From assembly GCA_020633465.1 (NCBI GenBank), contig JACKDN010000004.1, positions 1-64,000 on the forward strand: a DNA stretch of 64,000 bases. Direction: 5' to 3'. Source of the DNA: Myxococcales bacterium (GTDB lineage Bacteria > Myxococcota_A > Bradymonadia > UBA7976 > UBA1532). Of the stretch, positions 9,191 to 16,290 are shown in pieces (position 1 is the stretch's first letter; the number at the start of each line of letters is the position of its first letter). The translations under genes and the position numbers were made by a program. Below the pieces are notes generated by a model. The model did not search any database. It was not told where the DNA came from and worked only from the letters and a program-made list of their open reading frames with translations.

Positions 9191-9225
9191 GTCGTGGTCG
9201 TCGTCGTCGTCGTGGTCGTCGTCGA
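9191..9225 (+). repeat. GTC trinucleotide microsatellite
   Basis: An intergenic run of GTC/GTG triplets between the coiled-coil gene and the MoaD-like gene. It is short, non-coding in context, and would be prone to slippage. It makes an artificial poly-Val extension in frame with the downstream gene. Confidence 0.6.
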
Positions 9226-9264
9226 CCCCCCTCGCGCCCTCTTCCCATCCCCCCGCCGACGCCC

Positions 9265-9270
9265 TACAGT
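9265..9270 (+). promoter_or_regulatory. -10-like hexamer, leaderless configuration
   Basis: TACAGT lies 7 bases before the ATG at 9278, with no ribosome-binding sequence between. That spacing puts the expected transcription start at or next to the start codon. Confidence 0.45.
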
Positions 9271-9277
9271 GCCGCCC

Positions 9278-9547
9278 ATGCCACGCGTCGAGTTCACGCC
9301 CATCCTGCGCCGGCACCTGCCCACGCCCACGGCCGAGGTCGAGGGCGACACCGTGCGGGCGGTGCTGGACGCCGTGTTCGCCGAGCACCCCGCGCTGCGG
9401 GGCTACATCCTCGACGACCAGGGCGCGGTGCGGCTGCACGTCGCCATCTTCGTGGACGGCGAACCGCTGATCGATCGTGACACGCTGTCCGACGCGGTGG
9501 GGCCGCGCGGCGAAGTCTTCGTGATGCAAGCGCTCTCGGGAGGTTGA
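9278..9547 (+). CDS. MoaD/ThiS-family ubiquitin-like protein
   Basis: An 89-residue protein with the beta-grasp pattern of sulfur-carrier proteins and a C-terminal Gly-Gly (ALSGG). Characteristic segments are VEGDTVRAVLDAVFAEHP, LRGYILDDQG, HVAIFVDGEPL and the final EVFVMQALSGG. In MoaD/ThiS the terminal glycine is adenylated and thiocarboxylated. No E1-like adenylase, MoaE or ThiG gene is near, so sulfur transfer in molybdopterin or thiamin synthesis is not supported by context. The start is the ATG at 9278; in-frame codons upstream only translate the GTC microsatellite. The BNR-repeat gene begins 2 bases after the stop, and such pairs recur in bacteria, so a shared role is likely. Confidence 0.85.
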   Translation: MPRVEFTPILRRHLPTPTAEVEGDTVRAVLDAVFAEHPALRGYILDDQGAVRLHVAIFVDGEPLIDRDTLSDAVGPRGEVFVMQALSGG

Positions 9548-9549
9548 GC

Positions 9550-10632
9550 ATGGCCACGCTGTACGTCAGCACGCGCAAGGGACTGTTCACGCTGACGCGC
9601 GGCGCCAGCGGGTGGGGCATCGCCGGCGTGAAGTTCCTCGGCGATCCGGTGGCGACGGCGCTGCCGCTGGCCGACGGCGGCCTGCTGGCCGCGCTCGACC
9701 TGGGGCACTTCGGCGTCAAGATGCACCGGCGCTCGAAGGACGGCGCCTGGACCGAGCTGCCCGCGCCGGCCTATCCGCCGCAGCCCGAGGCGGATCCCAA
9801 CGAAGAGCGGCCCGACGTGAAGTGGTCGCTCGAGCGCGTCTGGATCCTCGAGCAGGGCGGCGACGGCGCCGTGTGGGCGGGCACGCTGCCCGGCGGTCTG
9901 TTCCGCAGCGACGACGCCGGTGAGACCTGGGCGCTCAACGAGGCCCTGTGGAACCGCCCCGAGCGCCGCCAGTGGTTCGGCGGCGGCAACGTGCTGCCGG
10001 CCATGCACTCGGTGTCGATCGATCCCCGCGATCCCAAGTCGCTGACCGTCGCCATCAGCTGCGGCGGCGTCTGGCACACCGACGACGCCGGCGCCACCTG
10101 GGCGCTGCGCACCGAAGGCATGTTCGCCGACTACATGCCGCCCGAGCAGCGCACCGCCTCGGCGATTCAGGATCCTCACCGCCTCGTGGCCTGCGCCGCC
10201 GATCCCGACACCCTGTGGGTGCAGCACCACAACGGCATCTTCCACAGCACGAACCGCGGCAAGCAGTGGCGCTACCTCGAGCCGGCGCCGTCGGCCTTCG
10301 GCTTCGCGGTCGCCGTGCACCCCAAGGATCCGAAGACCGCGTGGTTCGTGCCCGCGGTCAAGGACGAGTGCCGCGTGCCGGTCGAGGGCGCGGTGGTCGT
10401 CAACCGCACGCGCGACGGCGGCGAGACCTTCGAGACGCTGCGCGATGGCCTGCCCCAGACGCACGCCTACGACCTCACCTACCGCCACGCCCTCGACGTC
10501 GACGACACAGGCGACGTGCTGGCGTTCGGCTCGACCACCGGCGGGCTGTGGATCACCGAGAACGGCGGCGACGACTGGCAGCTGGTCAGCGCGCACCTGC
10601 CGCCCATCTACGCGGTGCGCTTCGGCGCCTGA
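9550..10632 (+). CDS. BNR/sialidase-like beta-propeller protein
   Basis: A 360-residue beta-propeller protein without a signal peptide. Asp-box-like motifs recur: RSDDAGETW, HTDDAGATW, HSTNRGKQW, RTRDGGETF, ITENGGDDW. It resembles exo-alpha-sialidase/glycosyl-hydrolase-74-type propellers, but I see no conserved sialidase Arg triad, so enzymatic activity is doubtful. The ATG at 9550 is preceded by GGGAGG at 6 bases; a TTG two codons upstream is less likely. It is tightly coupled to the MoaD-like gene. The protein probably acts in the cytoplasm with that partner; the substrate is unknown. Confidence 0.82.
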   Translation: MATLYVSTRKGLFTLTRGASGWGIAGVKFLGDPVATALPLADGGLLAALDLGHFGVKMHRRSKDGAWTELPAPAYPPQPEADPNEERPDVKWSLERVWILEQGGDGAVWAGTLPGGLFRSDDAGETWALNEALWNRPERRQWFGGGNVLPAMHSVSIDPRDPKSLTVAISCGGVWHTDDAGATWALRTEGMFADYMPPEQRTASAIQDPHRLVACAADPDTLWVQHHNGIFHSTNRGKQWRYLEPAPSAFGFAVAVHPKDPKTAWFVPAVKDECRVPVEGAVVVNRTRDGGETFETLRDGLPQTHAYDLTYRHALDVDDTGDVLAFGSTTGGLWITENGGDDWQLVSAHLPPIYAVRFGA

Positions 10633-10678
10633 TCGCGTCGCGGTCGCGCGCCACGTTCCCGCGACCCCGCGGCCCGGC

Positions 10679-10684
10679 TATGCT
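10679..10684 (+). promoter_or_regulatory. -10-like hexamer, leaderless configuration
   Basis: TATGCT followed by 6 bases and the GTG at 10691. No Shine-Dalgarno sequence fits between, so the mRNA is probably leaderless. Confidence 0.45.
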
Positions 10685-10690
10685 GACGCC

Positions 10691-11566
10691 GTGCGCTGCC
10701 TCCTCCCGCTGGCCCTGACGGTCGCCTGCGCCGCCTGCGGCTTCGATGACTGGGCCGCCGGTCGGTTCGACGATCCGGCCGACGTCGCGGCCGCGCTCGA
10801 CGCGGGCGCGCCCACGCCGCCACCGATCGACGCCGAGCCCGCGCCCGACGCCCGCCCGGCCCGGCGCGACGCCGCGCCACCCGGCGGGCCCATGGACGTC
10901 GACGCCCGGCCGCCGCCCCGCGACGCCGCGCCGCCCCCGCCGCCGCCTCCCCCGGGCCCACCGCGCATCCAGCTGACCGTCGCCGCCGCCCCCGAGGCCG
11001 GCTGCGGCGAACGCACGCTGTCGCTCACCTGGACCACCCAGGGCGCCACCCGCTGCGCCTTCGGCGCGCCGCCCGAGGTCGACCTGCGCGACGTGCCCGC
11101 GGCCGACGTGGCGCGCGGCGGCGCCGTGCTGGTGTTGCACGGCGACGCCACCGTCGAGCTGAGCTGCCAGGGCCCCGCCGGCCGCACCTCGGAGCGCTCG
11201 CCGGTCGTCTTCGCCCCCGCCCTGCCCCCCGAGCGCATGTTGTCGCGCGCCGACGCCAGCCTGCGCGGCGCCCAACAGCGCTGCGCCGCCGCGACCGGCG
11301 CGCCCGCCATGGGCAACGACGACGAGGTGCGCGACGACGCCGAGTCCGCCGCGCGTCTCTGCACCTGCCTCGGCTACGCGATGTCGGCCGTCGTCGACAA
11401 GGACGACAGCTGCTTCTCGACGCCCCACGACAACGGCATCTGGTGGTGGGTGGCCGCCTCGATGACCTGGCAATCGGACCGCGCGTCCCGCCACAACCGC
11501 TGCCTGACCGTGGTGCGATGTACCCAGCCGGTCGCCGACTGCGCGGAGCTGCTGGTGGTCGACTGA
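10691..11566 (+). CDS. Lipoprotein with Asp/Ala/Pro linker
   Basis: A 291-residue lipoprotein. The signal is VRCLLPLALTVACAACGF; acylation is at one of the two Cys in VACAAC. An Asp/Ala/Pro-rich spacer of about 70 residues follows, then a folded domain with several Cys (CGERTLSLTW, TRCAFGAPPEV, VELSCQGPAG) resembling an immunoglobulin-like fold. The C-terminal part with LCTCLGYAMSAVV and DNGIWWWV is Cys/Trp-rich. The start is the GTG at 10691, where the signal peptide begins. No family or function recognised. It ends 10 bases from the convergent lipoprotein gene. Confidence 0.78.
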   Translation: MRCLLPLALTVACAACGFDDWAAGRFDDPADVAAALDAGAPTPPPIDAEPAPDARPARRDAAPPGGPMDVDARPPPRDAAPPPPPPPPGPPRIQLTVAAAPEAGCGERTLSLTWTTQGATRCAFGAPPEVDLRDVPAADVARGGAVLVLHGDATVELSCQGPAGRTSERSPVVFAPALPPERMLSRADASLRGAQQRCAAATGAPAMGNDDEVRDDAESAARLCTCLGYAMSAVVDKDDSCFSTPHDNGIWWWVAASMTWQSDRASRHNRCLTVVRCTQPVADCAELLVVD

Positions 11567-11576
11567 GCGCCGATTG

Positions 11577-12509
11577 TCACTCCGGCTCCGGGCAGTCCCC
11601 GTCCGCCGTCTGCTCGAGCACGTACAGGCTGAACTGCCCGCCCGCGTCCCGGTCGGCGGTGTCGACGAACACCACGTAGGCGCCCGGCTCCAACGTCAGC
11701 CGAAGCTGCGCGGTGGTGAGGCCGCCCCCGTCGTCGTCGCAGCCGACCTCGCTGCCGGGATCGCGGCACGCGCGGCGCACGTACAGAAGGGGATCGATCC
11801 CATGCCCCACCGCGCGCAAGCACAGCGCCGCGCGCTGGGCCACCTGCAGCTGATACGTCACCTCGACGCCGTCGCCGCCGCAGCTGCCGCGATGCTGGCT
11901 GAAGGCGTCCACCGTCGCGTCGCCCAGCCACACCTGCCCCTCGACGTCGATGTCGGTGAACTGCCAGGGCAGGCAGCGGTCGGTCTCGCAGCGCCACGGC
12001 CCCCACTGACCGCCCCGGCAGCGGCGCTGGCGGATGCCGTTCTCGCACGTGTCGACGCCGAGTTCGTCGTCGACGCACGCGTCGGGATCGATGCACTGGC
12101 CCCACGGCGAGAAGCCGTCGCCGGTGCACACGCGCGCCTGCTCACCCCGATCGTTCAGGCCGCAGCGGCGCGTCTCGACGGACGCGGGCTCGCACCCGCT
12201 CGGCGCGGCGTCCGCGCGGCCCGCGTCGGGCGTCCGGGCGTCGGCCGGCCGCGCGTCCTCGACCGGCTCGGCGTCCGCTCGCCCGGCGTCCGGCCACGTC
12301 GCGTCCGCGGACGGCGCAGCGTCGCCCGCGACCGCGTCCGGTGGCGCCACGCCCGTGTCCAGCCCGGGCGCAGCGTCGGCCTCGGCGTCCACCGGCGGGC
12401 GCGCGTCGGCCGGCACCGCGTCCGCGCCGCCGTCGGGCGCCACGGCGTCCACCGGCTGACACGCGACGAGCGCCGCCCCCAACAGCAGCAGGTGGATTGT
12501 CCGCGTCAC
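11577..12509 (-). CDS. Lipoprotein with C-terminal pre-peptidase-like domain
   Basis: A 310-residue lipoprotein. LLLLGAALVAC gives a standard lipobox. A long Asp/Ala/Pro/Val spacer to about residue 135 follows, then a Cys-containing region (SVETRRCGLNDRG, CVDDELGVDTC, GQWGPWRC) reminiscent of short repeats seen in myxobacterial surface proteins. The C-terminal 120 residues have the jelly-roll strand pattern of bacterial pre-peptidase C-terminal domains (LCLRAVGHGIDPLLYVRR, LEPGAYVVFVDTADRDAGG). The GTG at 12509 begins the signal; TACCCT lies 7 bases upstream. The function is probably surface binding; the ligand is unknown. Confidence 0.8.
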   Translation of the reverse strand: MTRTIHLLLLGAALVACQPVDAVAPDGGADAVPADARPPVDAEADAAPGLDTGVAPPDAVAGDAAPSADATWPDAGRADAEPVEDARPADARTPDAGRADAAPSGCEPASVETRRCGLNDRGEQARVCTGDGFSPWGQCIDPDACVDDELGVDTCENGIRQRRCRGGQWGPWRCETDRCLPWQFTDIDVEGQVWLGDATVDAFSQHRGSCGGDGVEVTYQLQVAQRAALCLRAVGHGIDPLLYVRRACRDPGSEVGCDDDGGGLTTAQLRLTLEPGAYVVFVDTADRDAGGQFSLYVLEQTADGDCPEPE

Positions 12510-12516
12510 GGCGCGC

Positions 12517-12522
12517 AGGGTA
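12517..12522 (-). promoter_or_regulatory. -10-like hexamer, leaderless configuration
   Basis: On the minus strand TACCCT is followed by GCGCGCC and the GTG at 12509. The same TACCCT-7-start arrangement precedes the gene starting at 29222. Confidence 0.5.
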
Positions 12523-12629
12523 CGGCATCGCCGCCGCCCGATGCACCCTCGCCGCGGCCCCGCGGGGGGCGCGCCGAGCCCGTCACCGTCACGACCGTGA
12601 CCGGCACGGCGTCGACGACCCCGCCGCGC

Positions 12630-12869
12630 TCACGGCTCGCGCGGCGGATCCGTGGTCGGACTGAGCAGCACGCCCAGGTTGGTGGTGATGCGCATCGCCT
12701 CGGGCGGCAGCTTGTCGCCCACCTCGGTGCCCGTGGGCACCTCGGCGATGTGTTCCAGCGTCTTCAGCTCGCGCCGGCAAGCGACCTCGAAGATCAGCGC
12801 GCGGGTGCCCACCAGCCGCACGAAGAAGGTGCCGTCGCCGACGGCTTTGAGGATGGCGTAGGTGCTCAC
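12630..12869 (-). CDS. Small hypothetical protein
   Basis: A 79-residue protein, not recognised. It begins MSTYAILKAVGDGTFFVRL from a GTG with GGAG 8 bases upstream. It looks like a compact alpha/beta domain with alternating hydrophobic residues (TRALIFEVAC, AMRITTNLGVLL) and ends in a charged Pro-rich tail. No signal peptide. It is divergent from the histidine kinase gene, sharing a 280-base regulatory region, so it could be a target of that system; this is inference. Confidence 0.6.
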   Translation of the reverse strand: MSTYAILKAVGDGTFFVRLVGTRALIFEVACRRELKTLEHIAEVPTGTEVGDKLPPEAMRITTNLGVLLSPTTDPPREP

Positions 12870-12929
12870 CTGGTTACTCCGCAGCCTGAACCCCTTCGAG
12901 GCTAGGGCGTGGGCAGGCGTCCGTCAAAG

Positions 12930-12949
12930 TGTCACTCGTCGGGGTGACA
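12930..12949. promoter_or_regulatory. Inverted repeat in divergent promoter region
   Basis: TGTCAC at 12930-12935 and GTGACA at 12944-12949 form a perfect 6-bp inverted repeat with an 8-base spacer. It lies between the small divergent gene (start 12869) and the histidine kinase. The size and spacing would fit a dimeric regulator. The half-sites are short, so chance is possible. Confidence 0.35.
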
Positions 12950-13147
12950 TGGGCACACGGCGGTGATATCAGACGGCCGCGCCGCGCCGCGCCTGGGCGG
13001 GCGCGCGCAGCGGACGGCATGCGTGCCATCTCGACACTTTTCTCGGCGCCGGCCTCAAGTCGGCCCGCCCGACCGCCGTACAGGGGCGAATCGCCGCGAC
13101 CGCTGGGCAGAGCGGTCGGGCGCGGATCGCGTGGGGAGCGCCTCTCG

Positions 13148-14683
13148 GTGGGCCGGGGCAAGAGCAAAGCGGGGTGGACGATCGAGCGCGTCGAGCGGGC
13201 GCTGCGGACCGCCGGTGTGGGCGCGTGGGACTGGGATCCGCGCGACGACACGGTCGAGTTCGACGAGCGCTGGTGCGCCATGCTGGGCCTCGAAGCGGCC
13301 GCCACGCCGGGGCACCTCGAGACCTGGGAAGGCGTCATCCACCCCGACGATCTGCAGCGCTGGCATCAGGACATGCTGGCGCACCTGCAGGGCTTCACGC
13401 CGGTGTGCGAGGGCGTCTATCGCATGCGCCACGCCGGGGGCGACTGGCTGCACGTGCTGCACCGCGGGCGGGTGGTGGCCGAGGACGCGACCGGCAGCCC
13501 CACGCGGTTCACCGGCGTGGACATCGACGTGTCGGGCTGGGCGCGCGCGCAGCGGGTGCGGGCCGAGTCCGAGCGCATGCTGAAGGCGATGGTGCGCAAC
13601 CTGCCCTTCGCCGTCGCGATGTTGAACCGCAAGCTGCGCTACGTGGCGGTCAGCGATCAGTGGCTGCTCGAACGCGACCTCGAGGCCGAGGACGTGATCG
13701 GCAAGCGTCCCAAGCGCATCGCGGCCGACGCGCGAGCGCCCTGGTTGCGGGCGCTGCGCCCGTGCCGCGAGGGCGAGACGCTCGGGCGCGGCGAAGATCC
13801 GGTGACGTTGCCCGACGGCACTCGCCGTTGGCTGCGCTGGAAGTGCAGCCCGTGGAAGACGGTCGACGATCGGGTCGGCGGCGTCATCGTGGTGACCGAG
13901 GACATCACCGGCGAGGTCGAGCTGCGCGCGGAGCGCGAGCAGCAGGCGCGCCTGGCGTCGCTGGGCTTGATGGCGGGGGCGGTGGGCCACGAGCTGAACT
14001 CGCCGCTGCAGGTGCTGGTGCTCGAGGCCGAGGACATCCTGAGCAACCTGGCCAGCGGGGCCCCCGATCTCGACGAGGTGGTGGACGCCGCGCGCACCGT
14101 GCGCGAGACGGCGCTGCAGCTGGGCCGCATCGTGCGCGCGATGACCGCGTTGGCGCGCGACGGCTCGCGCGACGACCTCGAGGACGTCTCGATCGCCGAT
14201 CTGCTGACGAACGTCGAGGCGCTGAGCACCAGCCGCATGGCCGGCCGCAGGGTGCGCCTCGAGGTGCAGCCCACGCCCGCCTCGGTGGTCGCGCGCGGGC
14301 GCTCGACCGAGCTGGGGCAGGTGTTGCTGAACCTGCTGACCAACGCGATGGACGCCGTGCAGACCGCCGACGAGCGCTGGGTGCGCCTGGTGACGTCGGT
14401 CGAGGACGGCCACGTCGTGTTCCGCTGCATCGACAGCGGCCCGGGCGTCCCGCCCGAGCTGCGCGAGCGCATCATGGATCCGTTCTTCACCACGAAACCG
14501 GTGGGTGCAGGCACGGGTCTCGGGCTGAGCATCTCGCAATCGTTGGCCCAGCGCCTCGGCGGCTACCTCAAGCTCAGTGAGGCGGCGCCCCATACGACCT
14601 TCGAGTTCGCGGTGCCGGCCGCGGGCGATGAGACCGGGAGCCGCGACGATGGACGCGCGACGGAAGGTGCTGGTGGTGGATGA
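13148..14683 (+). CDS. PAS-domain sensor histidine kinase
   Basis: A 511-residue cytoplasmic kinase without membrane segments. Two PAS domains (about 12-135 and 145-255) precede a HisKA-type dimerisation region whose phospho-accepting His281 sits in GHELNSPL. The ATPase domain has the N-box VLLNLLTNAMDA, D-box DSGPGVP and G-box GTGLGLS. It autophosphorylates in response to an unknown signal sensed by the PAS pair. The start is uncertain: the GTG at 13148 has GGGGAG about 9 bases upstream, while an ATG at 13019 or further upstream would add a low-complexity Arg-rich extension. Its last 35 bases overlap the response regulator gene, its likely partner. Confidence 0.9.
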   Translation: MGRGKSKAGWTIERVERALRTAGVGAWDWDPRDDTVEFDERWCAMLGLEAAATPGHLETWEGVIHPDDLQRWHQDMLAHLQGFTPVCEGVYRMRHAGGDWLHVLHRGRVVAEDATGSPTRFTGVDIDVSGWARAQRVRAESERMLKAMVRNLPFAVAMLNRKLRYVAVSDQWLLERDLEAEDVIGKRPKRIAADARAPWLRALRPCREGETLGRGEDPVTLPDGTRRWLRWKCSPWKTVDDRVGGVIVVTEDITGEVELRAEREQQARLASLGLMAGAVGHELNSPLQVLVLEAEDILSNLASGAPDLDEVVDAARTVRETALQLGRIVRAMTALARDGSRDDLEDVSIADLLTNVEALSTSRMAGRRVRLEVQPTPASVVARGRSTELGQVLLNLLTNAMDAVQTADERWVRLVTSVEDGHVVFRCIDSGPGVPPELRERIMDPFFTTKPVGAGTGLGLSISQSLAQRLGGYLKLSEAAPHTTFEFAVPAAGDETGSRDDGRATEGAGGG

Positions 14684-15023
14684 CGATCCGCAGGTGCGCC
14701 GCGTGCTGGCCCGCATCATCAAACGCTTCGGCCTCACCGTCGACGCCGCCGGCGACGGCCTGGCCGCCCTCGACCGCATCGCGGCCACGCGCTACGACCT
14801 GGTCGTCAGCGACGTGCGCATGCCGAACATGGACGGCGTCGAGCTGCTGCGGCAGACGCGGCACCGGGGGCACGCGATCGGGGCGTTCGTGTTCCTCACC
14901 GGGCACGGCTCGAGGGACGCGGGCGAGTTGATGGCGCTGGGCGCAGGCGCCGTGTACGGCAAGCCGCTCAACGGGCGGCAGATCGAGGAGATGGTGAACG
15001 CGTGGGCCGGGCCCGCGGCGTGA
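14649..15023 (+). CDS. Single-domain response regulator (REC)
   Basis: A 124-residue CheY-like receiver with no output domain. The acidic pocket is in VLVVDDDP, the phospho-acceptor is Asp56 in VVSDVRMPNMDG, a Thr in FLTGHG is the switch residue, and the conserved Lys is in YGKPLNG. The ATG at 14649 lies inside the kinase gene (35-base overlap), so the two are cotranslated. With no output domain it probably passes phosphate onward or acts by protein contact. Confidence 0.9.
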   Translation: MDARRKVLVVDDDPQVRRVLARIIKRFGLTVDAAGDGLAALDRIAATRYDLVVSDVRMPNMDGVELLRQTRHRGHAIGAFVFLTGHGSRDAGELMALGAGAVYGKPLNGRQIEEMVNAWAGPAA

Positions 15024-15147
15024 GCCGCCGAGCGCCCGGCCAACCGAACGGGTGAGCCCTTCCGCGACCGGCGCCCCCCAGCGAGCCCCTGGCGGTGCCC
15101 GCGCGCCCGGTGCATGGTGCGGGTACCCCACTCACGCGGAGCCCGAC

Positions 15148-15804
15148 ATGGCCGATTCGAAGTCCGTCCACACCTTCTCTGGCGCCCACGTCGACGTCAC
15201 CTGGGACAGCCGCCTGTGCATCCACGTCGGTGAGTGCGGCCGCGCCGAGGGCGGCCTGTTCGTCGGCGGCCGCAAGCCCTGGTGCCAGCCCGACCTCGTG
15301 AGCGCCGACGAGGTCGCGCAGGTGGTCGAGCGCTGCCCGACCGGTGCGCTGGCCTACACGCGCAAGGACGGCGGGCCCGCCGAGGCGGCGCCGGCGCGCA
15401 ATACGGTGACGGTCGCGAACAACGGGCCGCTGTATGTCACCGGCGACCTGCGCGTCGCCGGCGCCGCGGACGACATGCCGGGGACGCGCACCCGCGTGGC
15501 GCTGTGCCGGTGCGGGCAGTCGGCGAACAAGCCGTTCTGTGATGGGCGGCACGAGAAGGTGGGGTTCGTCGACCGCGGGGCGATCGGCAGCGTGGGCAAG
15601 GGGGTGGAGGGTGACGGTGGGGTGCTGGAGATCAAGCGGGCGAAGAACGGGCCGCTGCTGTTGAGCGGGAACGTGGAGATTCGCGCGGGCAGCGGGCGCG
15701 TGGCGTGGCGGGGGACGAAGGCGGCGTTGTGTCGGTGCGGGCAGTCGGGGAACAAGCCGTTTTGCGATGGGAGTCACGCGGGGGCGGGGTTCGAGGCGGA
15801 GTGA
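15148..15804 (+). CDS. Fused 4Fe-4S and double CDGSH iron-sulfur protein
   Basis: A 218-residue protein with three metal sites. The N-terminal 75 residues are a divergent single-cluster ferredoxin-like domain (CIHVGECGRAEGG, KPWCQPD, ERCPTGALAY). Two CDGSH domains follow, each with the CxC-9-Cys-3-His pattern: CRCGQSANKPFCDGRH and CRCGQSGNKPFCDGSH. CDGSH domains bind 2Fe-2S through three Cys and one His and are redox-active. The protein is probably a cytoplasmic electron carrier or stress-responsive Fe-S protein. The start is the ATG at 15148. It is monocistronic and followed directly by the hexamer-repeat array. Confidence 0.88.
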   Translation: MADSKSVHTFSGAHVDVTWDSRLCIHVGECGRAEGGLFVGGRKPWCQPDLVSADEVAQVVERCPTGALAYTRKDGGPAEAAPARNTVTVANNGPLYVTGDLRVAGAADDMPGTRTRVALCRCGQSANKPFCDGRHEKVGFVDRGAIGSVGKGVEGDGGVLEIKRAKNGPLLLSGNVEIRAGSGRVAWRGTKAALCRCGQSGNKPFCDGSHAGAGFEAE

Positions 15805-15837
15805 TTGGGGGGCGTCGGCTGAGGCTGGAGGCATCGC

Positions 15838-16270
15838 GCTGGCGTGGGCGTCTGGGCGCGGCTTAGGGCACGGTCGAGGTCAAGGGGTGCGCGGCCTGCG
15901 GGCGTCGCGCTGGCCCGAGCGCCTCGGCGCGGCTTTGGGCACGGTCAAGGTCAAGGTCAAGGTCAAGGGGTGCGCGGCCTGCGGGCGTCGCGCTGGGCGC
16001 GAGCGCTTCGGCTGCGGCTTTGGGCACGGTCAAGGTCAAGGTCAAGGTCAAGGGGGTGCGCGGCCTGCGGGCGTTGCGCGGGCGCGAGCGCTTCGGCGCG
16101 GCTTTGGGCACGGTCAAGGTCAAGGTCAAGGTCAAGGGGGTGCGCGGCCTGCGGGCGTCGCGCTGGCCCGAGCGCCTCGGCGCGGCTTCGGGCAAGGGCA
16201 AGGGCAGTGTGCGTCGTGCCAGGTGTGGCTTTCGGGCACGGGCACGGGCACGGGCACGGGCACGGTGGCG
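15838..16270 (+). repeat. Tandem 83-86 bp repeats ending in GGTCAA hexamer arrays (copy A)
   Basis: An intergenic array between the CDGSH gene and the convergent lipoprotein gene. The core starts at 15889, 15972, 16058 and 16142, giving spacings of 83, 86 and 84 bases. Each unit has about 50 bases of conserved core (GCGCGGCCTGCGGGCGT start, a GCGC-loop-GCGC hairpin, then GCTTTGGGCAC) followed by four GGTCAA hexamers (15943-15966, 16028-16051, 16112-16135). The last unit changes to GGGCAA, and the array ends in five GGGCAC (16234-16263), a canonical G-quadruplex motif. The units stay open in several frames because lengths are near multiples of 3, but no start or codon bias suggests translation. 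No other gene is seen in this 486-base gap. Confidence 0.85.
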
Positions 16271-16290
16271 CTGGGGTGGTTGATGGGTGG

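Noticed and set aside
9194..9277. Poly-Val N-terminal extension of the MoaD-like protein
   Set aside because: It only translates the GTC microsatellite; the ATG at 9278 has its own -10-like element and matches the family length.
15889..16200. CRISPR-like array
   Set aside because: Units are contiguous and have no unique spacers, and no cas genes are nearby.
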